Source of the DNA: Astrothelium macrocarpum
Taxonomy: Eukaryota; Ascomycota; Dothideomycetes; Trypetheliales; Trypetheliaceae
NCBI GenBank assembly: GCA_021030915.1
Contig: JAGEMR010000004.1
Location: 434,001-498,000, forward strand
Reading direction: 5' to 3'
Length of the DNA: 64,000 nucleotides
In this document: piece after piece, positions 10,756-21,564 of the stretch
Layout: every line of letters starts with the position of its first letter
Numbering within the stretch: the stretch's first letter is position 1
Translations under genes and position numbers: made by a program
Notes under the pieces: generated by a model
The model's database searches: none
The model's input: only the letters and a program-made list of their open reading frames with translations
Told to the model about the DNA's origin: nothing

Positions 10756-12629
10756 ATGATCAAGGCGATTTTCTTCACGCGCTTTCACCCTGGCAAAGGT
10801 TGCGTCTCTCTCTTCTGCCCTTAATACCATACGCTCATACACAATGTGTAGGGCCTGTTGTTGTCCACCAAGTTCCTGATGGCTCCATCATCCCGTCATC
10901 TATCCCCCTACATCCTTCACTTATCATTCGTCCAGCACTCTTTGATTTCTCTCTTGTCTCAGAATACATCATACCACGTCAAGAATTTTGCGACCGTCTA
11001 GTTACCGTCTGCGTGAATCATTGTCGCATCATTGGCTATCCTGTCTGCATCACTGATGAATTAAAGTATGACCGAAATGAATTCATCTTCAACTTTGCAG
11101 TCGTCATGGATGAGAAAGAGGAGAGCGCAGCATGGGAGATGGTTGTCAGGAAATTGGCTGTTCTAATGAGGAGCTTGGAAGAGCAAAGCGGCTTCTTAAG
11201 TAAGGAGGACGCTGAGAATGAAGATGGTCAATCATTGCTGGCTGGAACCCATGGATCAACGGGCAAGACCAAGGTGAAGAGGATCTACGCGTTGTGCGAA
11301 ATGATCATGGAAGATCTGAACAATTATTCCGAATGCATGATACCCATTGGTAAACACTTTCCTTTGTTGGATCAAATGCTATTAAAGCTCCTTTCTGATT
11401 GAAGATCTTTAGATGATTCAAACACTTTGAATCTGAAGCTCTTTCCCCCTCGTCCTTCTCCACCTTATGTCCATGGCTGGCACGTTCCGCTTGCCATTGT
11501 ACGACTCTCAGCACTCCAGACATCCAACTGGGACCTCACAGTCTCACAAATAACTCCCTACATAAACGGCACAAATTCTGTCCAAGTGATTTCTCAATTA
11601 GCAGACACTGATTTTGCTCTTACTCGTAAAGCAATACAACATCTACTCTACTACCACTGCATTCTCCTCCTAGATATCTTCCAGTTTTCCGCCATTTACG
11701 CGCCAACTCCCGAAATATCCGCTTTTCTCACCGACGAGAGTATGCAAGAGGAATGCAGACGCTACGTCACCACTCCAGATGAGGGCCGTGGGGCATACAT
11801 CCGATCCTATCAACAGACCACACACAGTCCTTCTCAGAGTCCCGAGGAAAACTCCCTTTCATCGCCCACCTCTCCTTCTCCACCTCCCAAGCCATCGTCC
11901 ATCCCTCAAACTGCTCGTCCGACTACTGCTGACATGTCCACTGCGGCACCCACCTCCACGACCCACGCCGAACCGGCTACCCTCGAGACCCTCCGCACGC
12001 TCTACACGAGCCTGAAACAAGGCTTGACCGTAAAGCATTGGTGCATTGAAAACGCGGACTACCTCGCCCGCGTCGACGTGCGCCGTTTCATTACCTTCGG
12101 CGTCATCAAAGGCTTCTTGTACCGCGTGCACAAATACGCGGTCGCGGAGCCGGTGCCGACGCCACCACATCGGACCTCAAAGACGCGCACTTCGCGCCAG
12201 GGTCATGGGGAGGGTGAGAAGACCAGGAAGGGTGGTGGGGGGACCGGCGGAAAGGGCGGAAGGGAAGGGGAGGGGGAAAAGGAGCAGGATGCGTTTCGGC
12301 TGGCTGCGATGACCAGCGGATGGGCGACGCCAGCAGAGGGGCAGAGCGGAATCACGGCGGGACTGCGGTCGTTGTCGTTGAGGCAGGCTGGCGAGACGGC
12401 GAGTCTGGGCGAGGTGGGAAGGGGAGGAGAGACGTTGGAGCAAGCGGAATCGTTGGCTGCGAAGAGCGGAGGCAGTCCGAAGAAGAACGATAGAGAAATG
12501 TTGCCGTTGGCGAGGTACCTGGATGGCATGCATTGTTTTGATGAGATCTGTTCGGAGTTGGGTATGAGTGAGAGAGAGGTATTGGGGAAGCTTAGAGGAT
12601 ACGGCGAGGTTTGTGTAATTCATCGGTGA
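10756..12629 (+). CDS. NPR2: Nitrogen permease regulator 2 (GATOR1/SEACIT subunit)
   Basis: Three exons, 10756-10798, 10852-11349 and 11413-12629, giving 585 residues. Intron 1 (53 nt) has an unusual GTTGCG donor; intron 2 (63 nt) has GTAAAC. Joining restores the family N-terminus MIKAIFFTRFHPGKGPVVVH and the SECMIPIDDSNTLNLKLFPP block. Npr2 with Npr3 and Iml1 forms the GATOR1/SEACIT complex, the GTPase-activating brake on TORC1 during amino-acid or nitrogen limitation at the vacuole. The N-terminal longin-like region is followed by HGWHVPLAIVRL and the helical CILLLDIFQFSAIYAPT. A Pro/Ser/Thr-rich linker (about 280-340) and a Gly/Lys/Glu-rich linker (about 425-460) interrupt the C-terminal part, which ends in a winged-helix-like segment (YLDGMHCFDEICSELGMSE). 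The middle and end are GC-rich compared with the first exons. It converges on the BAP31-like gene, 320 bp away. Confidence 0.93.
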
Positions 12630-12949
12630 AGGATTAAGTAGAAAAAATAATCTTGAGGCAAAATTTGAGAAGTTGATTTCTAAAACTGTTGAATACTACA
12701 ACTGCCATTTCGACTACACTGCCTTTCCTTGTCGATAACCCATCCTACTTTACTTTTTCACCAACTATGATGTTTGGTCTGTTCTGCCGGCGGTCTAATA
12801 GGCATCAGGTATTTGAAATGCCCGATTTGTCCCTCGAAACAGCATATGCCTCTTGTAAGTGTTAACGTGTCATTTCGAAAATGCTCCACAAGGCATGGTG
12901 CTTTGAGAGGGCTTTGTCGATGTGCTAGTGCGCCCAGGCGATCTCTTGT
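12630..12949. other. Convergent 3' intergenic region (NPR2 / BAP31-like)
   Basis: 320 bp between two convergent stop codons. I see nothing beyond probable 3' UTRs. Confidence 0.5.
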
Positions 12950-13778
12950 CTACCGACTTTTCTTCGGCGTACCATCTGTGCTAGTAACCTGGTCACCCAT
13001 CCTGTTATACTCCTTTTGCATGCTGTCTACCTGCTTCTTGAGATTCTCCATGTCTCGATCCTTTTCCTTGAGCTGATTCTTCAAGCGGCCAATTTCGCCC
13101 GCGTCACCAGCATTGTTGAGGGCAGCAGTGCTTCGGGCATTGGCCTTGGGATCTCCCTTGAGACGCTTGTTTTCTTCCTCAAGACGAAGAACATCGAGAA
13201 TCATGGTGTAAGTGCGGTTCAGAATGAGTGATAGGAAGAGAGTGAAGCCGCAGAGATACATGTTGCGCTGCGAGTAAAATTTGCGAGCCTGGACTTCCAT
13301 GCGTTCACTCCCACCCAAAACCGCAGCGCTGCATAGGATATTAGTTCTTCTAAATTCTGGCAGGCAATTTAGGATAGCTTGGTAACTTACCGGCCCTCAG
13401 TCTCGCTCTTGCGAGCGGAAGAGAGCTCAAGCTGGACACGATAGACCCGGTTGACACTGTCAAGGAAGAGGATGAGGATGAAGATAAAAGTAATTTTCAT
13501 GCCATACTGGACTTTGGCGACAAGAGGGTTCTCGGAGATAAAGGTAAAGATTTTGCGTTTGGCAGTGTACGGCATGGGTATGATCAGGGTCATGAAGACC
13601 ACCATCTCAAAGACCAGCAGCAGAAAAACCTAGTGTACAGGTCAGCATTGGAGAACCGTGAATATAACAATATCTCGAAGGTAAGGGAACGAGAGATTCG
13701 TCCTCAGAGTGATTGAACAAGAAGATGGACTGCTGGATGTATGAAGAAAGCACTCACGAGGCTATAGTAGAGCGTCAT
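12950..13778 (-). CDS. BAP31/Yet3-family ER transmembrane protein
   Basis: Three exons on the minus strand, 13778-13758, 13629-13391 and 13328-12950, giving 212 residues. The first exon is only seven codons (MTLYYSL); exon 2 starts VFLLLVFEMVVF. There are three membrane spans: residues about 4-23, 46-66 and 100-120. The Bap31 signature continues as KRKIFTFISENPLVAK and FYSQRNMYLCGFTLFLSLIL. A coiled coil follows (GEIGRLKNQLKEKDRDMENL). The protein ends KKSR, a canonical KKxx dilysine ER-retrieval signal. Bap31/Yet proteins chaperone and export membrane cargo from the ER; that role is by family. It shares a 309-bp divergent promoter with DUS3 containing a perfect TGACGTCA. Confidence 0.93.
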
Positions 13779-14006
13779 CTTGGCTAATTTTGCCTAGCTC
13801 GATCACCAGAAGTAGCTGTGAAAGATTTCTAGAGCCTTTAGAGGATACCTCCAGGTAATGACAGCTCGAGATGTCGTTCGGTACACAGTTAGCAGAGTGA
13901 AAAGTGCGAAGCGAGGCGGTGCAGATGCTGGAATGGCGTGGATGGTGAGGGTTGGTAAGGTGTGGTGAGGTGCCTTCAGGAACCTGGCAGCGATCTTGTT
14001 TGGGCC

Positions 14007-14014
14007 TGACGTCA
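14007..14014. promoter_or_regulatory. Perfect CRE palindrome TGACGTCA
   Basis: An eight-base palindrome matching the ATF/CREB-type bZIP site, 74 bp before the DUS3 ATG and 229 bp before the BAP31-like ATG. CRE-like sites are bound by fungal ATF/CREB and Hac1-type factors; use here is inferred. Confidence 0.45.
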
Positions 14015-14087
14015 CATCGCCGATGCCATCGAATTTGTCTTATGCCAACTTGGGAAAATCGATAAATCATCTCGTGTGAAAGGAAAA

Positions 14088-16521
14088 ATGGCCGAGAATG
14101 ATTCAGACACTGGGACCCAAGTGCAAGCACACAGCTTATCTGCCAACGGCGTCAATCCCCTTGATCCGTCTGAGCCCTTAAAGCGTCCTTTACCTGGAGC
14201 GAGCGAAGATGGAAATCACCCACAAAGTGAATTGCTTGACGGCGATTCAGCCACCACGCGTGCAGAAAAGCTTGAACGCCATCTCTCCACGGCAGAACCC
14301 GGAGAGGACCATAGACTCTCAGAACCAGCTCCGAAAAGAGCCAAAGTAGATCACCCAAGCAAATCTACGTCGGCTACAACTATTCCTACAGATAGACAGA
14401 GAGGCGCAGCTCCAGTCAAGGCTGAGTATGCTTGCAATACTAGTGTTTTATTCAACAGATCTGACTCAAGCGCAGGTTTCTCCTACCGACCAAACTTCCT
14501 TCCTCGAGCTTTGACGACGATGCGGCCGAGGCTTCCACCAACCGTGCCTCTTCGAATGGCGATCCAAGTGGGCAAGGGAAACGCCAGAAAGCCAAAGGCC
14601 AGAACACAAGTCGAAGTTTTGGATCCTCTCGAGACACCTTGAGACTCTGCTCCTCCAGAAAACAACATAATGAATTTTCTCCTGAGCCCTGCAAGTTCGG
14701 CGAGAGCTGTAAATATGCCCACGATCTCCGAGAGTACCTCAGAGAAGGCAAGCGCCAAGATCTCGAGACATTCAACTACACATGTCCAGTATATGCAGCC
14801 CGTGGATGGTGCAATGCAGGATGGACTTGTCGGTTTGTTGGCTCGCATTCTGAAGAAAGATTGGCAACAGACGGCCGATCCGAGCTGATTCTACTCGGCG
14901 ACAGTCCCTTAGAGACTGATCCCTCCTTTAATGGGGCCCTGGACGAGGGGATTGGAGTAGTCAATTTAGTTGGTGCTGATCAAAAGGCCCGTCTTCGAAA
15001 ACGAAATTTCCCTACTCCCAAAGCCGATGCATTCAACGAATGGCTGACTAGCAAAAACAATTCGACGAAACAATCGAAGCCCAATGATGATCAAAAGAAT
15101 GATGACATGACGGACGACCACAAGGACGAAAACGGTAACATTGGAAAAGAAGATAATCAAGCACAATATGTAGATCCACCGTTTAGACCTTCTGAGAAGC
15201 GCAAGCTTTACTATGGCCCCGAAACACCAATGTTAGCCCCACTCACGACACAAGGAAATCTACCTTTTCGAAGGCTTTGCGTAGAACTAGGTGCTCAAGC
15301 GACATGGTCAGAAATGGCAATGGGACTGCCGCTGATCCAGGGTGAAAAGGGCGAGTGGGCTCTAATCAAAGCTCACGAATCTGAAACAGAGCCACCTCGA
15401 TTACCACCCACGACGCCAGTCATTGCTGGTTATGATAATTCCAAAGATCTAAAATTTGGTGCGCAGATTGCAGGTAACAAACCATGGCTTGCCCTCAAAG
15501 CAACCGAAGTTCTTACATCATTGTGTCCGCACTTACGCGCAGTCGACCTCAATTGTGGCTGTCCGATTGATCTTGTGTATAGGCAAGGAGCTGGTTCCGC
15601 CCTTCTTGATTCACCCGCAAAGTTGGAGAAGATCCTCCGTGGAATGAATACGGTCTCTGGTGACGTCCCAGTCACTGTGAAGATACGTATGGGGACAAAG
15701 GACAACAAACCTACAGCGTACAACCTGGTCGAGAGACTCGCGATCGGAGGGAAGGAGGCAACAGAATCAGGCAATGGTCCTGCTGGTGTGGCAGCAATCA
15801 CACTTCATGGCCGAAGTCGACAACAACGATATACAAGAGCCGCTGATTGGAGTTATATTTCGGAATGCGCGGCCCTGATCAAGCGCTTGAATGAAGAAAA
15901 GGACGATCGTAAGGATACGCTACTGGAGCCTGATGCCAGAGATCTTCCGTCGTCAAATGATGGGAATGTGTATTTTGTGGGCAATGGTGACTGCTTTTCT
16001 CATGTCGACTATTATGATCATATCCAGCAAGGTGGTGTTGATACAGTCATGCTTGCGCGTGGTGCACTTATTAAGCCATGGCTTTTTGAAGAAATTGGCA
16101 CTCAACAGTACCTCGATAAATCAGCTACTGAACGCTTGGAATATGTAGCAAAATTCGCGAGATATGGACTTGAAGCATGGGGCAGTGATGAGATTGGCGT
16201 TGGAATTACAAGAAGATTTTTATTGGAATGGCTCAGCTTTGCCCACCGTTATGTGCCGATAGGCCTGCTGGAAGTTTTGCCACCTAAGATCAATGAAAGG
16301 CCGCCAGCGTACAGAGGCAGAAACGAACTAGAGACTCTGCTGGCCAGTGAAAATTACAAAGATTGGATCAAGATTAGGTAAGTTTGGCTGTATAAAGAGT
16401 CTTTATTGGGATATTAGCTAACCGAAGCCTTAGCGAGATGTTTTTGGGGCCTCCCCATAAGGACTTTCGCTTCGAGCCCAAGCACAAGTCGAACAGTTTT
16501 GAGATAGAGGCCGAAGGCTAA
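14088..16521 (+). CDS. DUS3: tRNA-dihydrouridine(47) synthase [NAD(P)+]
   Basis: Three exons, 14088-14425, 14476-16377 and 16434-16521, giving 775 residues. Intron 1 (50 nt, branch CTGACTC) restores APVKAEFLLPTK. Intron 2 (56 nt) restores the C-terminus WIKISEMFLGPPHKDFRF. ATG 14088 is the first methionine in frame. Dus3 is the flavin enzyme that reduces uridine 47 in the variable loop of cytosolic tRNAs. Two CCCH zinc fingers lie near 190-250 (CKFGESCKYAHD and CPVYAARGWCNAGWTC). The TIM-barrel follows, with LAPLTTQGNLPFRRLC, GAQIAGNKPW, the active-site Cys in LNCGCPIDL, VKIRMGT, LHGRSRQQRYTRAADW and the FMN-binding VGNGDCFSHVDY. The N-terminal 110 residues are disordered and carry KRAKVDH, a possible nuclear signal. 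An acidic Asn/Asp/Lys linker (about 325-360) joins fingers and barrel. Confidence 0.96.
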
Positions 16522-18062
16522 TGGTGGGTCATTGACCATTTAGTAGACGCCCAATTACTGCAATCCAAATATGCAGTCGTGAATTCTTTTGCGACTGCCT
16601 AACGAGCGATAGTGATTCTATTAACATTGCAAAACTTCCTTTAAGGAGTCTGACAGAAATACCAAATTGTCTCGGGAGGCAGTTCGTTTCATTGATTGGT
16701 GATCCTTCTGTCAGCATTATCCATGTCTGATGCTGTTGTAATATCCCAAACCGCTTGACTTTTTGGAGAAAAGGTAAGGAACTGTTGAGCATTAGACGAA
16801 TTAGACAAGTCAGAGTGCCAGGGTGGCGCGAGCAGAAATGACAATCCAAGCGTCTATGAAATCCTTACTGAAGCTTTTTTCTGAAGAGAGGCTGGAGCTT
16901 ACAGAAGAGAGATGCAATTTGGCAGCTGTTGGTGGAGGGAATCGTTCCAGCGGTGTTCACTCCCGAACGCTTTCATCCTGACCAGAGCGGTACGGTATGG
17001 TGGTAACGTCAAATAAGTCATGGCTATCTTCGTATATTTTAGCCTTACACTCCTGCCAAGGGTGTGCCTTAGCGACCGTCGATGCATCCCCAAAGTGGAT
17101 AATTCAGACTAAAAGCCGCTAGGATCTCGGCCGAAGAGAAGACAGGGTTGCGCTGAGATTGTTCGCAACTTTGACTTCGACGATAGTTCACGCGGGACAA
17201 GACCGTCGAATCATTTCAATACTCCTGGCTGTAAACGCCTATAACCTAGTTTTCAGACCTATAATCTTCAAGATCCTTGATCCTCTAGGCAGGGTTCCAA
17301 CCTTTGTGTAAGTTAAGAACACTCCTGAGGACATGTCTTTGCATGGTAAGAGTCTCCTTGGAATCTGCCTTTTCTGCTCTCTTTCATTCAGGTCTTTTAC
17401 CTCTCGCCATTGATACCGTGACGGGTTGCCGTCTGAATAGTCTTACAGGGTTTCGAGCCAACCGTTCGTTGTTGCAGTCCGCCCGTTCCGTCTGTGGCGC
17501 CCGTTATGATGTCTGAATAAACGGGTTGGTCCAATCTCAGCCAAGTTCGCTCCTCGATCGACGGACCTGCATCTGGCTTTCTACTAATGAAGCATCTGCA
17601 ATTGATGCCGAGGCAAGGACTGCATTTCAGGTTGGCTTTGAAAGGAGCTGCGGGATCTAGATAAAAAAATTTCCTGTCTTTAGTCTACTGACATTCTCTA
17701 GACCCTGCAGGCAAACGTTATTTGGGTCTTGAAATCTGACCACTCTGAATCGTTCGAAAGCACAGGTCAACTCATCTTGCATTAAGCCCTGCAGGAAAAG
17801 TGTCCATTTCACCGATGGTCCGTCATACACTATTTGATCTTCACATCGCCAAAGAGTGGGCGTCTACTAGTAGCTCCTCATGCATGAAACGTCTGTATCC
17901 TGTATGGACATGATTCCCATCTTTGCCGTCGATTCCGAACAATAGCTGAACAGGAAGTTGCCTTTTCCTTTAACTTATGCAATGTAAAAAGACAGACCTT
18001 TTTCTTTTTCCGATGCCGTTCTCCATATTAGCACTTCCAAGACACTGGTGTTAGAAAGAACC
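16522..18062. other. Intergenic, 1.5 kb
   Basis: Between the DUS3 stop and the GH12 start. No frame over about 105 codons and none recognisable. I looked for tRNA B-box motifs (GGTTCGA-like) and found none convincing. The GH12 promoter must lie in the right part; no clear TATA box. Confidence 0.5.
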
Positions 18063-18915
18063 ATGATTTTCCTTGTCCTTATCACTCTTCTCCCTGCAGT
18101 CTTCGCGCTCCCATCTCCATCCAAAATCCTTTCACCCCGTGCTGGACCATCTCAATGCGGTGCATTTACAAGTATTGCCACTGGGCCTTTTACTATCTAT
18201 GCCAATGAGTGGGGTGCTAGCACCGCTGGCACCACCGGCTCTCAGTGCTCCTACATTGATTCACTCTCGTCTAGCAACAGTCTTGCATGGCACACTACTT
18301 GGAACTGGAACGGCTCAAGTAGTCAGGTCAAGAGTTTCACGAATGTCGAGACAAGCCTAAGTCAGAAGGCCGTGAGCGAGTATACAAGCATTCCGACTAC
18401 ATGGACGTGGAGTTACTCTGGGACGGATTTGGCCTGTAACGGTATGCGAATCTGCTGAATCAAGCCATGCTCCCTAGAACGACCTGACAAACAACGAACG
18501 TGCTAACTGGATTTTTACTGCAGTCGCATACGATACTTTTCTTGGCGCCACAGCGTCTGGTACTAATCTTTTCGAAGTCATGGTCTGGCTTGGCGTTTAC
18601 GGCGGTGTTTCACCCCTCTCAGCGAATGGCTATCCTTTTACTCCCATAGCTTCTCCCACGATTAATGGCGTTGCCTTTGATCTTGCATACGGTACCAATG
18701 GTGACGTGAAAGTCTACTCCTTTGTTGCTCATAGCCAAGCCGCGACGCCGTTCAGTGGAGACCTTCTGTCGTTTTATCAGTACCTAGCGGCGAACTATGG
18801 AGACAACGATTTTACGACGAGCCTGGTATTGCAGAGTGTACAATCAGGCAGCGAGGTGTTTACGGGATCGAATGGAGATTTGACGACAACGGCCTACACG
18901 ATTTCAGCGAGTTGA
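18063..18915 (+). CDS. Secreted GH12 endo-beta-1,4-glucanase / xyloglucanase
   Basis: Two exons, 18063-18441 and 18524-18915, with an 82-nt intron (GTATGC...CTGCAG, branch TGCTAAC), giving 256 residues. ATG 18063 opens a signal peptide (MIFLVLITLLPAVFALPSP) followed by a possible KILSPR propeptide site. Glycoside hydrolase family 12 is shown by YANEWGAS, AWHTTWNWNG, the nucleophile Glu about 144 in LFEVMVWLGVYGG and the acid/base Glu about 237 in QSGSEVFTG. The length matches a single-domain GH12 (about 240 residues); there is no cellulose-binding module. Members cleave beta-1,4-glucan, mixed-linkage glucan or xyloglucan outside the cell; which one applies here cannot be read from sequence alone. 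Confidence 0.93.
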
Positions 18916-19727
18916 ATGTCGCAGCTGACTGTCGAAAAAGGGTGATTCGTCTGATTCTCAGCGCAGTCAGAGACGAGTAGAACCTCATATACTAGAATTC
19001 CACTCAGTTGTCTCATTTCACGTCGTACTTAATATTGGTGACAGTATCACCAGTAGTTGCAATAAGAAATGTCACCCGCGACTGCGATATATATTACCGT
19101 TGTAGGCTTTACGGGGAGGACCTCATGCTGTTCCAAGCCATTCGAGCCCGTCAACAATTTGAGAAGAAAAATCTCTCAAGATTTCTGGGATTATTATTGC
19201 TGAGAGTCTCTTCACGAGGTATGGAGCGATTATATCTTTCGCGGTAGCGGGCGACTTTTCTTATAGCAACCACTGTTGGTATGGTATTGAATGCACAGAA
19301 CATTCTCTCAGTCCGCTTACATAAGAACTTATTTATCCTCGTGGATGAATTGGAATGCGGAGGGTTACCGGGTACGGTGTCAATATTGAATTTAAACAAG
19401 CTTTGTGGATTAAACCGGACGCTCCTGAGTCAATATGAGTGATATGAAAGCACAACTATTCAATAAGAGCTCCCCAGCCACGAGCCGCATCTATACTCTG
19501 TGTGCTTTGCTGAAGTGAAATGTAGTGTCCGCGTTGACTTTTCATTTGAAGTAATGGAGAGCGTTGTCGTCTGGGAGACGCTCTCTGAGAACGAAATCTG
19601 GAGCATGCTTGAATTTGTTCTATTTAGAACACCTACATGGACAATAAGGAATTGGAGCTTTCTACATACGTCCAGAAAGATTTAAGCCTCGGAACGCCAA
19701 GGTCGTAAGGAGCGGAACACACCACTC
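18916..19727. other. Convergent intergenic region (GH12 / MFS transporter)
   Basis: 812 bp between convergent stop codons, with only short unrecognisable frames. A TGAGTCA at 19426-19432 lies downstream of both genes and is probably meaningless. Confidence 0.45.
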
Positions 19728-21254
19728 TCACACAGAGCCATTGTCATTTTGAATCTTCCCTTCAGCTTTTCCAGGGAGAAATCGTACTCCTATAGCATAA
19801 GCAAGAGCACAGACTACGAGGACTAGCCAAACCAGTTGGCCACGCATGATTTGGTATTTCACGCCAATGGCGTAGAGACTCGAGAAGGCAGCCGGAGTGA
19901 CAGCTCTGATACCGCTAGTAAGAGAGAGCGCAAGGGCATTGAGCGTACCAAGTGTGGCTGGGGAGGGCGAGACATCATTGAGAGCCAGTTGGACAGCAAT
20001 GAATGCCATGGCCACCCCAGTTCCTAGTAGTTCAGAAAGCACACCAACAATCCAGAAGGCTAATTTCCAATCATGTTTGAGGAACACATTGAGAACGGGA
20101 TTGACGAGGAAGAAGATTGGCCAGGCAACTATGCACGCCCTTAGTACCCCCCCGGTACCGTACCTTTTTTGCAAGGGTGGAAAGGCCAGAAGAAGCCACA
20201 ATGACTGGGAAAAGCCGCCCAATGCCATGAATAGTGAAATGAAGCGTGGAGAAAATCCGAAGCCTCCAAGATAGATAGGTTCAAACCAGAAGACAGGGAC
20301 GACTGCAGTGTAAGAGACGCCCAGGAAGCTGGCGTGACAAAAGACGTAGAGTACGATTGCCACACCAGGATAGGTCAGAATATCCCACGCAGACATAGGA
20401 GGCTCTGATTTGGCTTGAGGGTCTTTCCTCGTCCTAAGTGTTTCCTTGACTAGAAACGTACACGTAATTGCAGCAGAGAGACTGATGGCTCCTGTGGCAA
20501 AAGTCGGGAGAGCGTAAGGATAGCGATTGAAGAAGCGGATGCCAGCAAATATCTTAGGATACTCCTTTGCTGGCTGAGCGAGAGCACCGCCCAAAAGAGG
20601 ACCAAGGAAGATTCCAAGATTGCCGGCGAATGCGAAGAAACTAAAAGCACGAGCTTGAGTTCTTTTCGTGCTGTTCTCTGAAATCATGGTCCGCACGGTA
20701 ACGATTGTGCCGGCGAAGATACCTGCTAGACATCGAAAGAGTACCATTTGCCATACGGATTGACTGAGGCCAAAGACGGCTGTTGCGAAGGTCACGCCAA
20801 ATAGTGACAGGCACAACACCGGCTTTCTACCAATCCGATCCGCAGCTCGACCCCATGCAACCATGACGAGCATTTGGGTGAGAGAGTATAGGGACTCAAT
20901 CACGCCGCTGTAAAAGCCGACATCTTCAACGTCGATGTCGCCTGTATCCTTGATCATCTGATTGATGAAAGGGAAGATGCAAAAGCATGCCACTGGTTCT
21001 ACTAGACGAGCATAGCAGAGAAGGAAGATCTGTAGCGAAGGCAAAGGCGTTTCATCGTCTTTCCGATGATGTTCAGGAGGCTCAGGAGGTTCAGGTTGTT
21101 CAGTCTGCTCCGAAGTGTGGTTGATAGATTTACTTTTGTGCAATACACCCTCTTCGTTTGGTTGAACGATAGGTCCCGCGCCAGAAGCAGCGAGCAGCGG
21201 AGTGCTTTCATCTGCAGCAGATGGCTTAGAGTTTGAAGATGCTTGCGAAGTCAT
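19728..21254 (-). CDS. MFS transporter (DHA1-like)
   Basis: Single exon, 508 residues from ATG 21254; the frame is open further upstream but that extension is not protein-like. The N-terminal 100 residues are hydrophilic with an acidic/proline stretch (EQPEPPEPPEHHRKDDE). Twelve hydrophobic spans follow. The major-facilitator motif A between spans 2 and 3 is intact (GRAADRIGRKPVL), as is a motif-C-like NLGIFLGPLLGG in span 5. The arrangement fits a drug/H+ antiporter-1 type proton-driven exporter, similar to fungal efflux pumps or zinc-induced-facilitator-like proteins; the substrate cannot be inferred. It shares a 310-bp divergent promoter with the next gene. Confidence 0.88.
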   Translation of the reverse strand: MTSQASSNSKPSAADESTPLLAASGAGPIVQPNEEGVLHKSKSINHTSEQTEQPEPPEPPEHHRKDDETPLPSLQIFLLCYARLVEPVACFCIFPFINQMIKDTGDIDVEDVGFYSGVIESLYSLTQMLVMVAWGRAADRIGRKPVLCLSLFGVTFATAVFGLSQSVWQMVLFRCLAGIFAGTIVTVRTMISENSTKRTQARAFSFFAFAGNLGIFLGPLLGGALAQPAKEYPKIFAGIRFFNRYPYALPTFATGAISLSAAITCTFLVKETLRTRKDPQAKSEPPMSAWDILTYPGVAIVLYVFCHASFLGVSYTAVVPVFWFEPIYLGGFGFSPRFISLFMALGGFSQSLWLLLAFPPLQKRYGTGGVLRACIVAWPIFFLVNPVLNVFLKHDWKLAFWIVGVLSELLGTGVAMAFIAVQLALNDVSPSPATLGTLNALALSLTSGIRAVTPAAFSSLYAIGVKYQIMRGQLVWLVLVVCALAYAIGVRFLPGKAEGKIQNDNGSV

Positions 21255-21564
21255 GGCTGAAGGAAGTCGGCCAATATTTCTGAGGCGCTCGCCATGCGGG
21301 CTGGCGGAATGCAAACGGACTTGGTTTGCACTTTGGCCAAACGCGACTGCAAACATCGTTGTGTGCCTCAACCACAGATAGCTACGGTATGTCCACTCGA
21401 CTTTTAAGCTTCTTTGGGCGAAACAAATACCACCAGCATCATGGCATTCTCCGTTTTTGCCCACTGTCCACATGGGTGGGAAATGAGTGCCTCGATGCTG
21501 AACCATTCTGCTTCAATGCTAATCAAGCATGACTGTAGGGTTGAGCTGATCGATAGTTCCAGCT
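21255..21564. other. Divergent promoter region (MFS / orphan nuclear-type gene)
   Basis: 310 bp between divergent start codons, no coding signal and no motif I can assign. Confidence 0.45.

Noticed and set aside
12177..12623. Minus-strand frame of 148 codons
   Set aside because: Antisense of the GC-rich NPR2 C-terminal exon; low-complexity translation.
14462..14468. TGACTCA, an AP-1/Gcn4-type site
   Set aside because: It sits at the branch point of DUS3 intron 1 (CTGACTC), which explains it better.
19426..19432. TGAGTCA motif
   Set aside because: Lies between two convergent genes, downstream of both, so a promoter role is unlikely.
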